Shown here: positions 25,512 through 32,970 of the stretch, piece after piece
Numbering within the stretch: position 1 is the first letter of the stretch
Layout of the letters: each line of letters begins with the position of its first letter
DNA from: Gammaproteobacteria bacterium
Lineage (GTDB): Bacteria > Pseudomonadota > Gammaproteobacteria > Pseudomonadales > Azotimanducaceae
DNA: 34,093 bases
Assembly (NCBI GenBank): GCA_027292925.1
Contig: JAPUGI010000202.1
Coordinates: 1 to 34,093, forward strand
Reading direction: 5' to 3'
The notes under the pieces: generated by a model
What the model was told of the DNA's origin: nothing
The model's database searches: none
The model's input: only the letters and a program-made list of their open reading frames with translations
Position numbers and translations under genes: made by a program

Positions 25512-25703
25512 TTAAGCGATTTCTATTGGAAGCCTAAACAACTTCAGTTGCGAGCTCAATAAGGTTGATAAGTCGTTCCTCAGTGAATTTTCCAAGGGGG
25601 AGGTTTCCGGGTTATAGATGGCAATGCTGCCAACATGCATTGGTTGGTTGGGCGTTTCCAGATATAGGAATGAAGCATCCTGGGGACTTAGCTGTGTAAA
25701 CAT
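25512..25703 (-). pseudogene. Truncated, frameshifted WS/DGAT (wax ester synthase/diacylglycerol acyltransferase)
   Basis: The open frame gives 63 residues starting MFTQLSPQDASFLYLETPN and PMHVGSIAIYNPE, the unmistakable N-terminus of the WS/DGAT family, whose members are normally about 450-550 residues. After residue 36 the match continues in another frame (GKFTEERLINLIE), entered at the G5 homopolymer at 25596-25600. It then returns to the first frame (SSQLKLFR, LPIEIA) before a stop. The catalytic HHxxxDG region is absent, and the next gene starts 21 nt later, so most of the gene has been deleted. The short ORF could still be translated but would have no acyltransferase activity. Confidence 0.8.
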
Positions 25704-25744
25704 GCATTGCGCCTCTGCTTTTGTTCAGTTGGTTTTGTCTGGGT

Positions 25745-25776
25745 AAAAAAAAGGCGCGTTCTATTCAAAACACGCC
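25745..25776 (-). terminator. Rho-independent terminator of the phasin operon
   Basis: On the minus strand an 8-bp stem (GGCGTGTT / AACGCGCC, one G-U pair) with an 8-nt loop is followed immediately by eight T residues. It lies about 45 nt after the stop of the second phasin and separates the phasin operon from the WS/DGAT-DUF6489-SDR group. The plus strand lacks a T-tract, so it works in one direction. Confidence 0.88.
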
Positions 25777-25820
25777 CTTCATCAGTCATCCAAATTACTT
25801 AGGTCACGGACAGGAACTAA

Positions 25821-26126
25821 CTAGCTTTCAGTTGCAAAAACCTTGCGCACCGCATTGCCAGTTTCCTCAACGGCTGATTTAAGAATTTCAGCCTGTGAGA
25901 GCGTGGCCTCGCGCAGGTTGCTCCACAAGGTTTCACCATATTCCCGCTGTAGTTCCATGAACGTGGTAACGTCACGAACATCGGGAAGCTTCTGGCTGAA
26001 CTCGCTGTTAAGCTCAAAATACTCGGCGAAGTTTTTCTGTGTGGACTGGGATAGCTCCTGAAATGTGTTCTGGTTGATTTCAAAAAGTGTACGACCGAAA
26101 TCTGCTTGTCTTTCTAGGATACTCAT
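25821..26126 (-). CDS. Phasin family protein (short copy)
   Basis: The 101-residue, almost entirely helical protein has the phasin pattern: MSILERQADFGRTLFEIN at the start, then LQREYGETLWSNLREA in the second half. Phasins coat PHA granules and control their number and size. It is a paralogue of the upstream phasin gene, sharing the opening and the LQREYGETLWSN block but lacking the basic tail. It lies 35 nt downstream of that gene and is followed by the terminator, so the pair forms a two-gene operon. An AGGAAAA ribosome-binding site precedes the ATG. Confidence 0.9.
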   Translation of the reverse strand: MSILERQADFGRTLFEINQNTFQELSQSTQKNFAEYFELNSEFSQKLPDVRDVTTFMELQREYGETLWSNLREATLSQAEILKSAVEETGNAVRKVFATES

Positions 26127-26161
26127 CGCTATTTTCCTGTCTGCTGGTTTGTTTTTAGGGA

Positions 26162-26545
26162 TTAGGCGGAAGCTTCAGAATTTGCCTTGGCTTTTGCCTT
26201 CGATTTTGGAGCAGGTTTCGCCACAATTTCTTCAACGACTTCTTCCGTTGTACTAAAAGCTTTCTCGAATGCCAGGCGAGTTTCCTTAAAAGCGCCGCTG
26301 AAGATGCCGTTTTGAGTTTCAACAGCGTCTCTAACATTGCTCCACAAAGTTTCACCATATTCACGCTGCAGGGAAACGAAACTTGAAACGTCGTTAACTT
26401 CAGGCAACTTCTCGCCAAAGGAGCGATTAGTTGAGAAGTACTTTTCAAAGTTTTCTCGTTGCAATGTGACCAATTCTCTCAGGGTACTGGTGTTAATCTC
26501 GACGATGGATCTTCCGAGTTCAGTTTGTCTTTCAATGATGCTCAT
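26162..26545 (-). CDS. Phasin family protein (long copy with basic tail)
   Basis: The 127-residue helical phasin starts MSIIERQTELGRSIVEIN and carries LQREYGETLWSNVRDA. It ends in an alanine-lysine-proline rich tail (KPAPKSKAKAKA) like the tails of some PHA-associated, DNA- or granule-linking proteins. It would coat polyhydroxyalkanoate granules, and the basic tail could contact nucleoid DNA (inference). A GGAG ribosome-binding site stands 8 nt before the ATG. It is the first gene of the phasin operon. Its promoter overlaps repeated TGCAGTGCA sites, fitting control by the PhaR encoded divergently. Confidence 0.92.
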   Translation of the reverse strand: MSIIERQTELGRSIVEINTSTLRELVTLQRENFEKYFSTNRSFGEKLPEVNDVSSFVSLQREYGETLWSNVRDAVETQNGIFSGAFKETRLAFEKAFSTTEEVVEEIVAKPAPKSKAKAKANSEASA

Positions 26546-26603
26546 GTATTTTCTCCGTATTCAGGTTGTTTTATTGGAGCAGTTCTTACCGCTCCATCAA
26601 TGA

Positions 26604-26672
26604 TGCAGTGCAGCATTATATATTGCAGTGCAACAAATTCAAGCTTTTTTTGAAAATATTTTGTGCAGCGCA
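26604..26672 (-). promoter_or_regulatory. Three phased TGCAGYGCANCA sites, candidate PhaR operators
   Basis: The 12-bp motif TGCAGYGCANCA occurs at 26604-26615, 26624-26635 and 26664-26675 (plus-strand reading). The starts are 20 and 40 bp apart, so all three lie on one face of the helix. The first covers the transcription start area, the second lies between the -35 and -10 boxes of the phasin promoter, and the third is upstream. PhaR proteins are known to bind TGC-rich DNA upstream of phasin genes and of phaR itself, which fits the location. Confidence 0.75.
26615..26642 (-). promoter_or_regulatory. Sigma-70-like promoter of the phasin operon
   Basis: On the minus strand TTGAAT (26642-26637) and a perfect TATAAT (26620-26615) are separated by 16 bp, about 70 nt upstream of the long phasin's ATG. 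One candidate PhaR site fills the spacer and another begins just past the -10 box, so repressor binding would block polymerase. Confidence 0.65.
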
Positions 26673-26803
26673 TCATTTTCGTCACACCACGTGATTGTTT
26701 GTGATTAAATCCTTGATTTCAAAGCAGAAGTTAGCGAAACTCGAATTTGTTCGTTGCAACATAAATTTGCTCTAGGTTCAAATAATTGTCGGCGGAGGTG
26801 GTT

Positions 26804-27619
26804 TTGTACGAAGAATTTGAAGATGATGTACGCAGTTTCAGGCCTCCCTCCCTGTTTAATACTGTGACTGAACTACCCCGGACCCTGATGGAAATGGGCT
26901 CGTTGCTGGCAACCATGCCACTCCTGTCGATACTGCCCAAAGGTGATCAGCACCCGGTGTTGTTGCTCCCGGCATTCATGGCAAGCGATGATTCTACGAC
27001 TGTAATACGCCGCTATTTACTGCGAATGGGTTACGAGCCCTTGCCCTGGCAACTAGGTAGAAACACCGGCAGGATGTATTTGCTTGAGGAAAAGCTGGTA
27101 GACAGGTTCGAACAACTAAGGCGCACCTACCAGTGCAAAATTTCCATCATTGGCCAAAGCCTTGGCGGTGTGTATGCACGTGAAATTGCACGCCGGTTTC
27201 CGAATGATGTCCGTCAGGTGATTACATTGGGGAGTCCTTTTAGCACCAGAAAAGCCAGCTCAACAAACCTGCTTGTGGCAAAGTTATTCCACCAGCAATC
27301 AGGCATGACTATAGAAGAGATGCGAGACAGATTACCTGACGCGAAGATAGGATCCACCGTGCCAAGTACCGCGATTTTCTCCCGGGGAGACGGCATTGTT
27401 AACTGGCGTGTGTGCCAGGAAGTTGATGGGCCGATGGCGGAAAGCGTTGAAGTTATTGGGAGTCATTGCGGCATGGGCTTTAATCCGCTGGTTTACTTCA
27501 TTGTGGCGGACAGACTGTCTTTGCCAATCGGCAAGTGGCGCAAGTTTGATTATAGAAAATTACAAGGGTTCACTAATCCATGTTCATTCGGACGGGGATT
27601 AAGAGGATTCGCGAAATGA
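26804..27619 (+). CDS. Alpha/beta hydrolase (lipase/esterase-like) of the PHA module
   Basis: From the TTG at 26804 the protein has 271 residues. It shows PVLLLPAFMASDDST (an oxyanion-hole strand), the nucleophile elbow GQSLGG (Ser119), and a catalytic-histidine region GSHCGMGFNP near residue 223. The family covers lipases, esterases and PHA depolymerases, and its coupling to phaR suggests a role in storage-polymer turnover, unproven. No in-frame ATG lies near the start. TTG 26804 is chosen because GGAGGT stands just before it (26794-26799); TTG 26786 and GTG 26798 are alternatives. Its stop overlaps the phaR start (ATGA), so the two are translationally coupled. Confidence 0.82.
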   Translation: MYEEFEDDVRSFRPPSLFNTVTELPRTLMEMGSLLATMPLLSILPKGDQHPVLLLPAFMASDDSTTVIRRYLLRMGYEPLPWQLGRNTGRMYLLEEKLVDRFEQLRRTYQCKISIIGQSLGGVYAREIARRFPNDVRQVITLGSPFSTRKASSTNLLVAKLFHQQSGMTIEEMRDRLPDAKIGSTVPSTAIFSRGDGIVNWRVCQEVDGPMAESVEVIGSHCGMGFNPLVYFIVADRLSLPIGKWRKFDYRKLQGFTNPCSFGRGLRGFAK

Positions 27620-28059
27620 GAGAATTCAAGAAATATCCTAATCGGCGGCTTTACGATATAGAGCAGAGCCGATATGTGACGGTAGAAGACCTTCGTAAAG
27701 TTGTGCTTCATGGAGAATCCATTTCTGTGATTGATTCAAAAACTGAGAAAGACCTGACCAGAACAGTTCTGCTGCAGATTATCTCGGAGCAGGAAGGCGA
27801 GGGTCATGAACCGATTCTGACCAACCGTGTACTGGAGCAACTCGTTCGCTTCTATGGTGACACCATGCAAGGTGTAATGAGTCGATACATCGAACAAAGT
27901 ATCATGACCTTCCTGGAGCACCAGGAGCGATATCGCCAGCGAATGAGTGAATTTTCCGGGGCTGAACCCCTGGATCTAATGCGTAAGGCACTGGAACAAA
28001 ATATGGAATTTTGGAACCGGCTCGCCAGCAGCACTTTCGACAGAGATCGCAGGGACTAG
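27616..28059 (+). CDS. phaR: PHA synthesis repressor PhaR
   Basis: The 147-residue protein begins MREFKKYPNRRLYDIEQSRY, the signature of the PHB/PHA accumulation regulator DNA-binding domain (residues 4 to about 65, also VIDSKTEKDLTRTVLLQII). The granule-associated domain follows (about 70-130). PhaR binds both DNA and nascent PHA granules, releasing repression of phasin genes when polymer forms, and it usually represses its own gene. The ATG at 27616 overlaps the hydrolase stop by 4 nt; an upstream in-frame start at 27580 would add 12 residues not seen in the family. No phaC synthase is encoded in the window. Confidence 0.95.
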   Translation: MREFKKYPNRRLYDIEQSRYVTVEDLRKVVLHGESISVIDSKTEKDLTRTVLLQIISEQEGEGHEPILTNRVLEQLVRFYGDTMQGVMSRYIEQSIMTFLEHQERYRQRMSEFSGAEPLDLMRKALEQNMEFWNRLASSTFDRDRRD

Positions 28060-28129
28060 GTTCCCCGACCACCTCCAGATTCCGTCAACACTTCGTACTC
28101 ATGGAGTCAGCATCATACGGTGCATGTGA

Positions 28130-28801
28130 TTATTGCCATCTGGAGACAATCGGCAAAATTTCATCATAACTATCGATCACAATGTCCGCGTCTTTCAGGT
28201 CTTCCAATTCTACATAGGGACCGTTAACAGCAACTACCCGCATTCCAGCGGCCCGGGCAGCTTTGATCCCGGTGGGTGAATCTTCAAAAACAATGCAATC
28301 CCTGGCTGGCAACTCGAGGTCCGCAGCGCATACCAAATAAATATCTGGTTCAGGTTTACCTTTTTTCACCGCCGCGTTGTCGCCACAAACAATTGAATGG
28401 AAAGCAGATTTCCAGGCCTTGCTTGATAGTTTGATATCGCACAGATGTTTGTGTGAGCTGGTGGCGAGCCCTATCGTCAGTCGTTTTTCCATAAGAGTAG
28501 TAATAAATTCCCCGGCCCCCTGTATGTCTGGTGATGACGGGAACAATTCGAGCAGGTAGACTTCGCGGTCGGCCAAATACTGATCTACCGTCAATGGCAG
28601 GTCGTACTCATCGATGGTTAGTCTGGCACTGCGCCTCGAGTCTCCACCCATACACCTTTTTTTTAACTCAAGAGAATAGGTGTGCTTGTAGGGGTCGAGC
28701 AATTTCTGCGTTGCCTGGCTATAGAGTGGCTCTGTATCAAGTAAGGTACCGTCCAGGTCAAATATGATTCCTGCCGGTGGAAATTCAAGCAGGCTGCTCA
28801 T
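28130..28801 (-). CDS. HAD-superfamily phosphatase
   Basis: The 223-residue protein has all four HAD motifs: FDLDGTLLD (residues 14-22), the serine of LATSSHKH, the lysine of KKGKPEPDIY, and VFEDSPTGIKAA. Its cap-domain position is that of the beta-phosphoglucomutase/GS1-like subfamily. Such enzymes hydrolyse sugar phosphates or (pseudo)nucleoside monophosphates in the cytoplasm; the substrate is not predictable here. Its ATG overlaps the stop of the small upstream gene by 4 nt, so the two are coupled. It converges on phaR across 70 nt with no obvious terminator. Confidence 0.9.
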   Translation of the reverse strand: MSSLLEFPPAGIIFDLDGTLLDTEPLYSQATQKLLDPYKHTYSLELKKRCMGGDSRRSARLTIDEYDLPLTVDQYLADREVYLLELFPSSPDIQGAGEFITTLMEKRLTIGLATSSHKHLCDIKLSSKAWKSAFHSIVCGDNAAVKKGKPEPDIYLVCAADLELPARDCIVFEDSPTGIKAARAAGMRVVAVNGPYVELEDLKDADIVIDSYDEILPIVSRWQ

Positions 28802-29013
28802 GTGTCGTGAAGAAACTCATTGGCAATGGCTTCGATCACCTCGTGTGGAATCACGCCATCTTCGGTATTGATGGTATCGGCAGCTTGTTGGGCGAGATTG
28901 GTGAGATTGAACAGGGTGACCTGGTCAATTTTCATTTCCTGGCCTTTTTCGACGACTAGGTAGGTCAGTAAGAAAGAGAGAGTTTCCTCCTTGGTAATCT
29001 TGGATTTTTGCAT
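28798..29013 (-). CDS. Small hypothetical protein coupled to the HAD phosphatase
   Basis: I do not recognise this 71-residue protein. It is acidic and mostly helical in appearance (EETLSFLLTYLVVEKG and HEVIEAIANEFLHDT), with no signal peptide, membrane helix or metal motif. The 4-nt ATGA overlap with the phosphatase gene and its ordinary codon usage support it as a real gene, possibly a partner or regulator of the phosphatase. Its upstream region is the gap holding the inverted-repeat element. Confidence 0.65.
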   Translation of the reverse strand: MQKSKITKEETLSFLLTYLVVEKGQEMKIDQVTLFNLTNLAQQAADTINTEDGVIPHEVIEAIANEFLHDT

Positions 29014-29104
29014 CGTTGTGGAGCGATAATCTTCTTATTCAATGATAGAGCGTTATTGGTATCAACATTGGCGCTAATCGTCAATGTGAACTGCTGGAAA
29101 AATT

Positions 29105-29317
29105 AGGGAGCCTCTGATCAAGTCGGAATGCCGCACCAATTCAATATCTCTGGCTGAAGGCCCCTTCGGGCGCGGCCCGAAGCGCACTTCTGCGTGTTGT
29201 TGCAACCCTTGCTAAGGACTATGGCCATTAGCTGCGAGTTGTGCCTACAGTAGCACGCTTCAGGTCACGCAGAGACATTGAATTGGTGCGGCATTCCGAC
29301 TTGATCAGAGGCTCCCT
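29105..29317. mobile_element. MITE-like 213-bp element with 41-bp perfect terminal inverted repeats
   Basis: The left end (29105-29145, opening AGGGAGCCTCTGATCAAGTC) and right end (29277-29317) are perfect reverse complements over 41 bp. Partial pairing continues inward (TCTCTG on each side). The core contains a further strong hairpin (CTTCGGGC-GCG-GCCCGAAG, near 29163-29182) and no ORF of note. The element is bounded by TA on both sides, as for Tc1/mariner/IS630-type insertions. If it is taken to start at the A, the flanks AAAATT and AGAATT form a near-perfect 6-bp duplication. It is too short to encode a transposase, so it is a non-autonomous element. It fills most of the 432-nt gap between 29013 and 29446; the rest of that gap shows nothing clear. 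Confidence 0.85.
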
Positions 29318-29445
29318 AGAATTGGCCGTAAATTGATGCCCTTCCCGGTCTTTCATTGAGGGGGAACACTAATTTACTATGTGGTGGAGAAGTTTTCATA
29401 CACTGCAACCAAAATCCTTTCGGGGGTTTGCAACAGAGGATCTGC

Positions 29446-30387
29446 ATGATAGAAGTTACACACCTGCAAAAACGTTTCGGTCAACTCCTGGCTGTCGATG
29501 ATATTTCCTTCAAGATTGTGCCTGGTGAAATTCTTGGATTTCTCGGACCCAATGGAGCGGGTAAATCGACAACCATGAAGATGCTCACTGGATTCCTCGC
29601 ACCTACCATGGGCAAGGTCAGTATCTGGGGCTGTGATATTGAAACCGATAAGCTCTCCGCGCAAAAACAGATCGGGTATCTGCCCGAAGGCACACCCGCC
29701 TATGAGGAGATGACACCGCGTAGCTTCCTTGATTTTATTGCGGAAGTTCGTGGTTACAATAAGTCGGAGCGAGTTGAACGCATCGCATTTGTAACTGAAA
29801 TCATGGCGCTCGAGAGTGTGCTGGACCAACGAATAGAAACCTTATCAAAAGGGTTCAAACGGCGTGTTGGCCTGGCACAAGCTATTATTCATGATCCCAA
29901 AGTGCTTGTTCTCGATGAACCGACAGATGGCCTCGATCCTAACCAGAAGTACCAGGTTAGAGAAATGATTCGCGGATTGTCGAAAGATAAAATCGTGATT
30001 ATATCTACTCACATCCTGGAAGAAATCGCTGCTGTGTGCACCAGGGTGGCGATTATTTCGAATGGTAAAATAGTATCGGATTGCACACCGAGAGAACTTG
30101 AGGAAAAATCCCGCTATCACCAGGCCGTTACGTTAAAAGTAAAAGTACAGGAAGATTTATCAAAGTTTGCTGGCAGGCTCAATGACCTGGATGTAGTGAG
30201 AAGTGTGGAAAAAAATGAATGGGAATTGTTGGTGATACCGGAACATAAGGATGGAAGTCTTCTACCTGCGATAGCCAACCTGGTAAAGGAGGAAGATTGG
30301 CAGCTTGCCGAGCTGTTCCAGGAAAAAGGACGGTTGGATGAAGTTTTCCGTTCAATTACTGAGGGAGGTCCCCATGTTGGGAGTTAA
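29446..30387 (+). CDS. ABC transporter ATP-binding protein (GldA-like)
   Basis: The 313-residue protein has Walker A GPNGAGKST (34-42), the signature LSKGFKRR (133-140), Walker B VLVLDEPTDGLDP (about 153-165) and the switch histidine in ISTHILEE. A C-terminal extension of about 90 residues follows. The layout matches the ATPases of GldA/NosF-type ABC-2 exporters. It energises the permease encoded by the next gene, whose start overlaps its 3' end. The ATG at 29446 is preceded by AGAGGA; the open frame extends upstream to 29356, but those residues are not part of an ABC fold. It is the first gene of a four-gene operon. Confidence 0.93.
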   Translation: MIEVTHLQKRFGQLLAVDDISFKIVPGEILGFLGPNGAGKSTTMKMLTGFLAPTMGKVSIWGCDIETDKLSAQKQIGYLPEGTPAYEEMTPRSFLDFIAEVRGYNKSERVERIAFVTEIMALESVLDQRIETLSKGFKRRVGLAQAIIHDPKVLVLDEPTDGLDPNQKYQVREMIRGLSKDKIVIISTHILEEIAAVCTRVAIISNGKIVSDCTPRELEEKSRYHQAVTLKVKVQEDLSKFAGRLNDLDVVRSVEKNEWELLVIPEHKDGSLLPAIANLVKEEDWQLAELFQEKGRLDEVFRSITEGGPHVGS

Positions 30388-31108
30388 TACAGTGTTGAAG
30401 CGGGAATTTGCCAGTTACTTTGCGACACCTATAGCCTATGTATTTATTTTCATATTCCTGGTCTTATCCGGGGTGTTTACGTTTTACCTTGGTAACTTTT
30501 ATGAACGACAACAGGCAGATCTCACTCCCTTCTTTAGTTTCCATCCCTGGTTGTACCTTTTCCTCGTGCCTGCTGTCTCCATGAGGTTGTGGTCAGAGGA
30601 AAGGAAATCCGGGACAATTGAATTGTTAATGACTTTGCCACTTACAAAACTCGAGGTAATCGTAGGCAAGTTCCTGGCCGCGTGGTTTTTTACGGGAATA
30701 GCACTGTTGCTAACATTTCCCCTTTGGATAACCGTTAACTATTTAGGGGAGCCAGATAACGGGGTCATCCTTGCCAGCTATCTGGGCAGCTGGCTGATGG
30801 CGGGTGGCTTTCTTGCCATAGGTTCATGTGCATCGGCGCTAAGTAAAAGCCAGGTTATCGCTTTCATCCTTTGTGGTGTCGTGTGTCTGTTGTTCATATT
30901 GGCAGGATTTCCTTTAGTCCTGAATGCGTTTAACGACTGGGTCCCGGCCATCCTTGTGGATACCATCGCCAGTCTCAGTTTCCTAACACACTTCACTTCT
31001 GTTTCCAAAGGAGTGCTGTCATTGCGGGATATTCTGTACTTCTTTTCCATGATCGTTTTTTGGTTATTTACGACCGCGGTCGTTCTAGAGCTTAAACAGG
31101 CGAATTAG
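30374..31108 (+). CDS. ABC-2 type permease (GldF-like)
   Basis: This 244-residue protein has six membrane helices. Its opening (NTVLKREFASYFATPIAYVF) and the cytoplasmic loop MRLWSEERKSGTIELLMTLP are typical of GldF-like ABC-2 permeases. It forms the membrane channel with the ATPase encoded just upstream; its ATG lies 14 nt inside the ATPase gene and has a GAGGGAGG ribosome-binding site. The transported substrate is unknown; in flavobacteria the GldAFG set is needed for gliding, but homologous sets are widespread in non-gliding proteobacteria. Confidence 0.92.
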   Translation: MLGVNTVLKREFASYFATPIAYVFIFIFLVLSGVFTFYLGNFYERQQADLTPFFSFHPWLYLFLVPAVSMRLWSEERKSGTIELLMTLPLTKLEVIVGKFLAAWFFTGIALLLTFPLWITVNYLGEPDNGVILASYLGSWLMAGGFLAIGSCASALSKSQVIAFILCGVVCLLFILAGFPLVLNAFNDWVPAILVDTIASLSFLTHFTSVSKGVLSLRDILYFFSMIVFWLFTTAVVLELKQAN

Positions 31109-31111
31109 GAG

Positions 31112-32968
31112 ATGAATATGAGTAGAAAAATGTATTCGACTTCCGGTTTGGGTTTGTTAATCATTGCTTTCCTTTTGTTCACTCTGATGAACAATACGTT
31201 GTTCAGCAATCTTCGCCTGGACCTGACTGAAAATAGTTTGTTTACGCTGTCAGATGGAAGCAAGGAGATTGTGCAATCCATTGATGAGCCCATCAATTTG
31301 TACTTCTTTTTCTCCGATAAGGCGAGCCGGGATCTGACGGCCCTCAGGGCGTACGCGGTAAGGGTGCAGGAGTTGTTGCAGGAATATGCACTTGCAGGTG
31401 CGGGGAAAATTCAATTGAAAGTCATAGACCCGGAACCATTCTCCGAATCTGAAGACCAGGCTGCAGGATTTGGATTGCAGAGTGTGCCTGTTTCTACAGC
31501 AGGTGATGAGCTTTATTTTGGACTGGTTGGAACCAATGCTCTGGATGACGTGGCTATAATTCCTTTTTTCCAACCGGACAAGGAAGAATTTCTGGAATAC
31601 GAGATCAGTAGACTAATACAGGGACTAATTCTCCACAAAAAACCAGTGGTAGGGTTACTCACTTCCTTGCCGGTGCAGGGCGATGTGAACATGCGCACTT
31701 TCCAAACTTCTCCTGCCTGGTTCGTCATTCAACAACTTGAACAACTCTTTTCAATCGAGAAGATTGAAGATGATGCCACTGAACTATCAGACGAAATCGA
31801 TCTTCTACTTGTGATTCATCCTAAAAACCTATCGGATGCGCTTTTGTTTTCTATCGATCAGTTCATTATGACCGGAGGCAAGATGCTGGCCTTTGTTGAT
31901 CCGTTGGCAGAAACGGACCGACCGGCACAGGCTAATCCGATGATGCCTGCCCCGCCCACTGGACAGGCTTCAGACCTGAATAAACTCATGGAGCCTTGGG
32001 GGATTCAATTGCGGGACAATATGGTGCTTGGTGATTCGCAAACAGCCTTGTCTGTCGGCGGACCCGATGGAATGCCAGTACGCCATCTTGCAATCGTTGG
32101 CATGGGACCGGACAACTTTTCTTCTGACGATGTTGTAACGGCTGATTTGGAAAATATTAATTTTGCAACTGCAGGAATAATAGATATTAATGAAGAAAGT
32201 TCCGTTCAGGTTGATCCTTTAATTCAATCAAGCGAATACTCAATGCCATTGGATAGCTTGCAATTCCAGTTCCTCAGTAATCCGGAAGATTTACAGAAGA
32301 CATTTTCGCCAACCGGTGAGCGATATTTAGTCGCAGTCAGGCTGTCCGGCAAAGCCCGGTCAGCATTTCCGGATGGTATCAATGCCTATGATGGGGAGCT
32401 GGTTTCTGAGACGGAGGACTTGAATGTTATCCTGGTGGCTGATACCGATATCCTCTCTGATCGACTTTGGGTTCAGGTTCAGAACTTTTTTGGTCAGCAG
32501 ATTGCGACTCCCTGGGCCAACAATGGCGACCTCATCGTTAATGCGCTGGATAATCTTGGTGGCAGTTCAGCGCTTATCAGTATACGAAGCAGGGGCAGGT
32601 TTACCCGACCATTTGATGTGGTACAGAAACTGCGGAGAGAAGCGGAGACACGCTACCTGCAAAACGCCAATGATTTGCAGGCGCGCTTAGCGGAAACAGA
32701 GCGCAAACTAGGTGAATTGCAGTCAACAACCGGTAACGAAAACATTCTTAGCCTCAGTCCGGAACAAGAGACTGCAATTATGCAATTTCAAGACGAAAAA
32801 TTACGAATCCGAAAGCAGCTACGAGATGTTCGCCACCAGTTAAATAAGGACATTGATACCCTGGGATCTACTTTAAAGTTCCTGAACATTGCACTCGTGC
32901 CGTTGCTGCTTACGATGCTGTTGCTGGCCGTGAATTTTCTGCGTATGAGTCGAAGCAGGGAGGGCTGA
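31112..32968 (+). CDS. GldG-like ABC transporter auxiliary protein
   Basis: The 618-residue protein is anchored by helices near both ends (about 10-28 and 590-612). Between them is a large extracytoplasmic region of the GldG/ABC_transp_aux type: LRLDLTENSLFTLSDGSKEIV (41-61 region), KVIDPEPFSESEDQAAGFG, then a second alpha/beta domain with LLVIHPKNLSDALLFSIDQF and MLAFVDP. A coiled coil (about 515-585) precedes the last helix. It starts 3 nt after the permease gene with an AGGAGA ribosome-binding site. It probably forms the periplasmic partner of the ABC pair. Two adjacent ATGs (31112 and 31118) are possible starts. Confidence 0.9.
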   Translation: MNMSRKMYSTSGLGLLIIAFLLFTLMNNTLFSNLRLDLTENSLFTLSDGSKEIVQSIDEPINLYFFFSDKASRDLTALRAYAVRVQELLQEYALAGAGKIQLKVIDPEPFSESEDQAAGFGLQSVPVSTAGDELYFGLVGTNALDDVAIIPFFQPDKEEFLEYEISRLIQGLILHKKPVVGLLTSLPVQGDVNMRTFQTSPAWFVIQQLEQLFSIEKIEDDATELSDEIDLLLVIHPKNLSDALLFSIDQFIMTGGKMLAFVDPLAETDRPAQANPMMPAPPTGQASDLNKLMEPWGIQLRDNMVLGDSQTALSVGGPDGMPVRHLAIVGMGPDNFSSDDVVTADLENINFATAGIIDINEESSVQVDPLIQSSEYSMPLDSLQFQFLSNPEDLQKTFSPTGERYLVAVRLSGKARSAFPDGINAYDGELVSETEDLNVILVADTDILSDRLWVQVQNFFGQQIATPWANNGDLIVNALDNLGGSSALISIRSRGRFTRPFDVVQKLRREAETRYLQNANDLQARLAETERKLGELQSTTGNENILSLSPEQETAIMQFQDEKLRIRKQLRDVRHQLNKDIDTLGSTLKFLNIALVPLLLTMLLLAVNFLRMSRSREG

Positions 32969-32970
32969 AA

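Noticed and set aside
26162-26448. Overlapping alternative-frame ORF inside the phasin gene
   Set aside because: It is a frame shadow of the phasin; composition and lack of a ribosome-binding site argue against expression.
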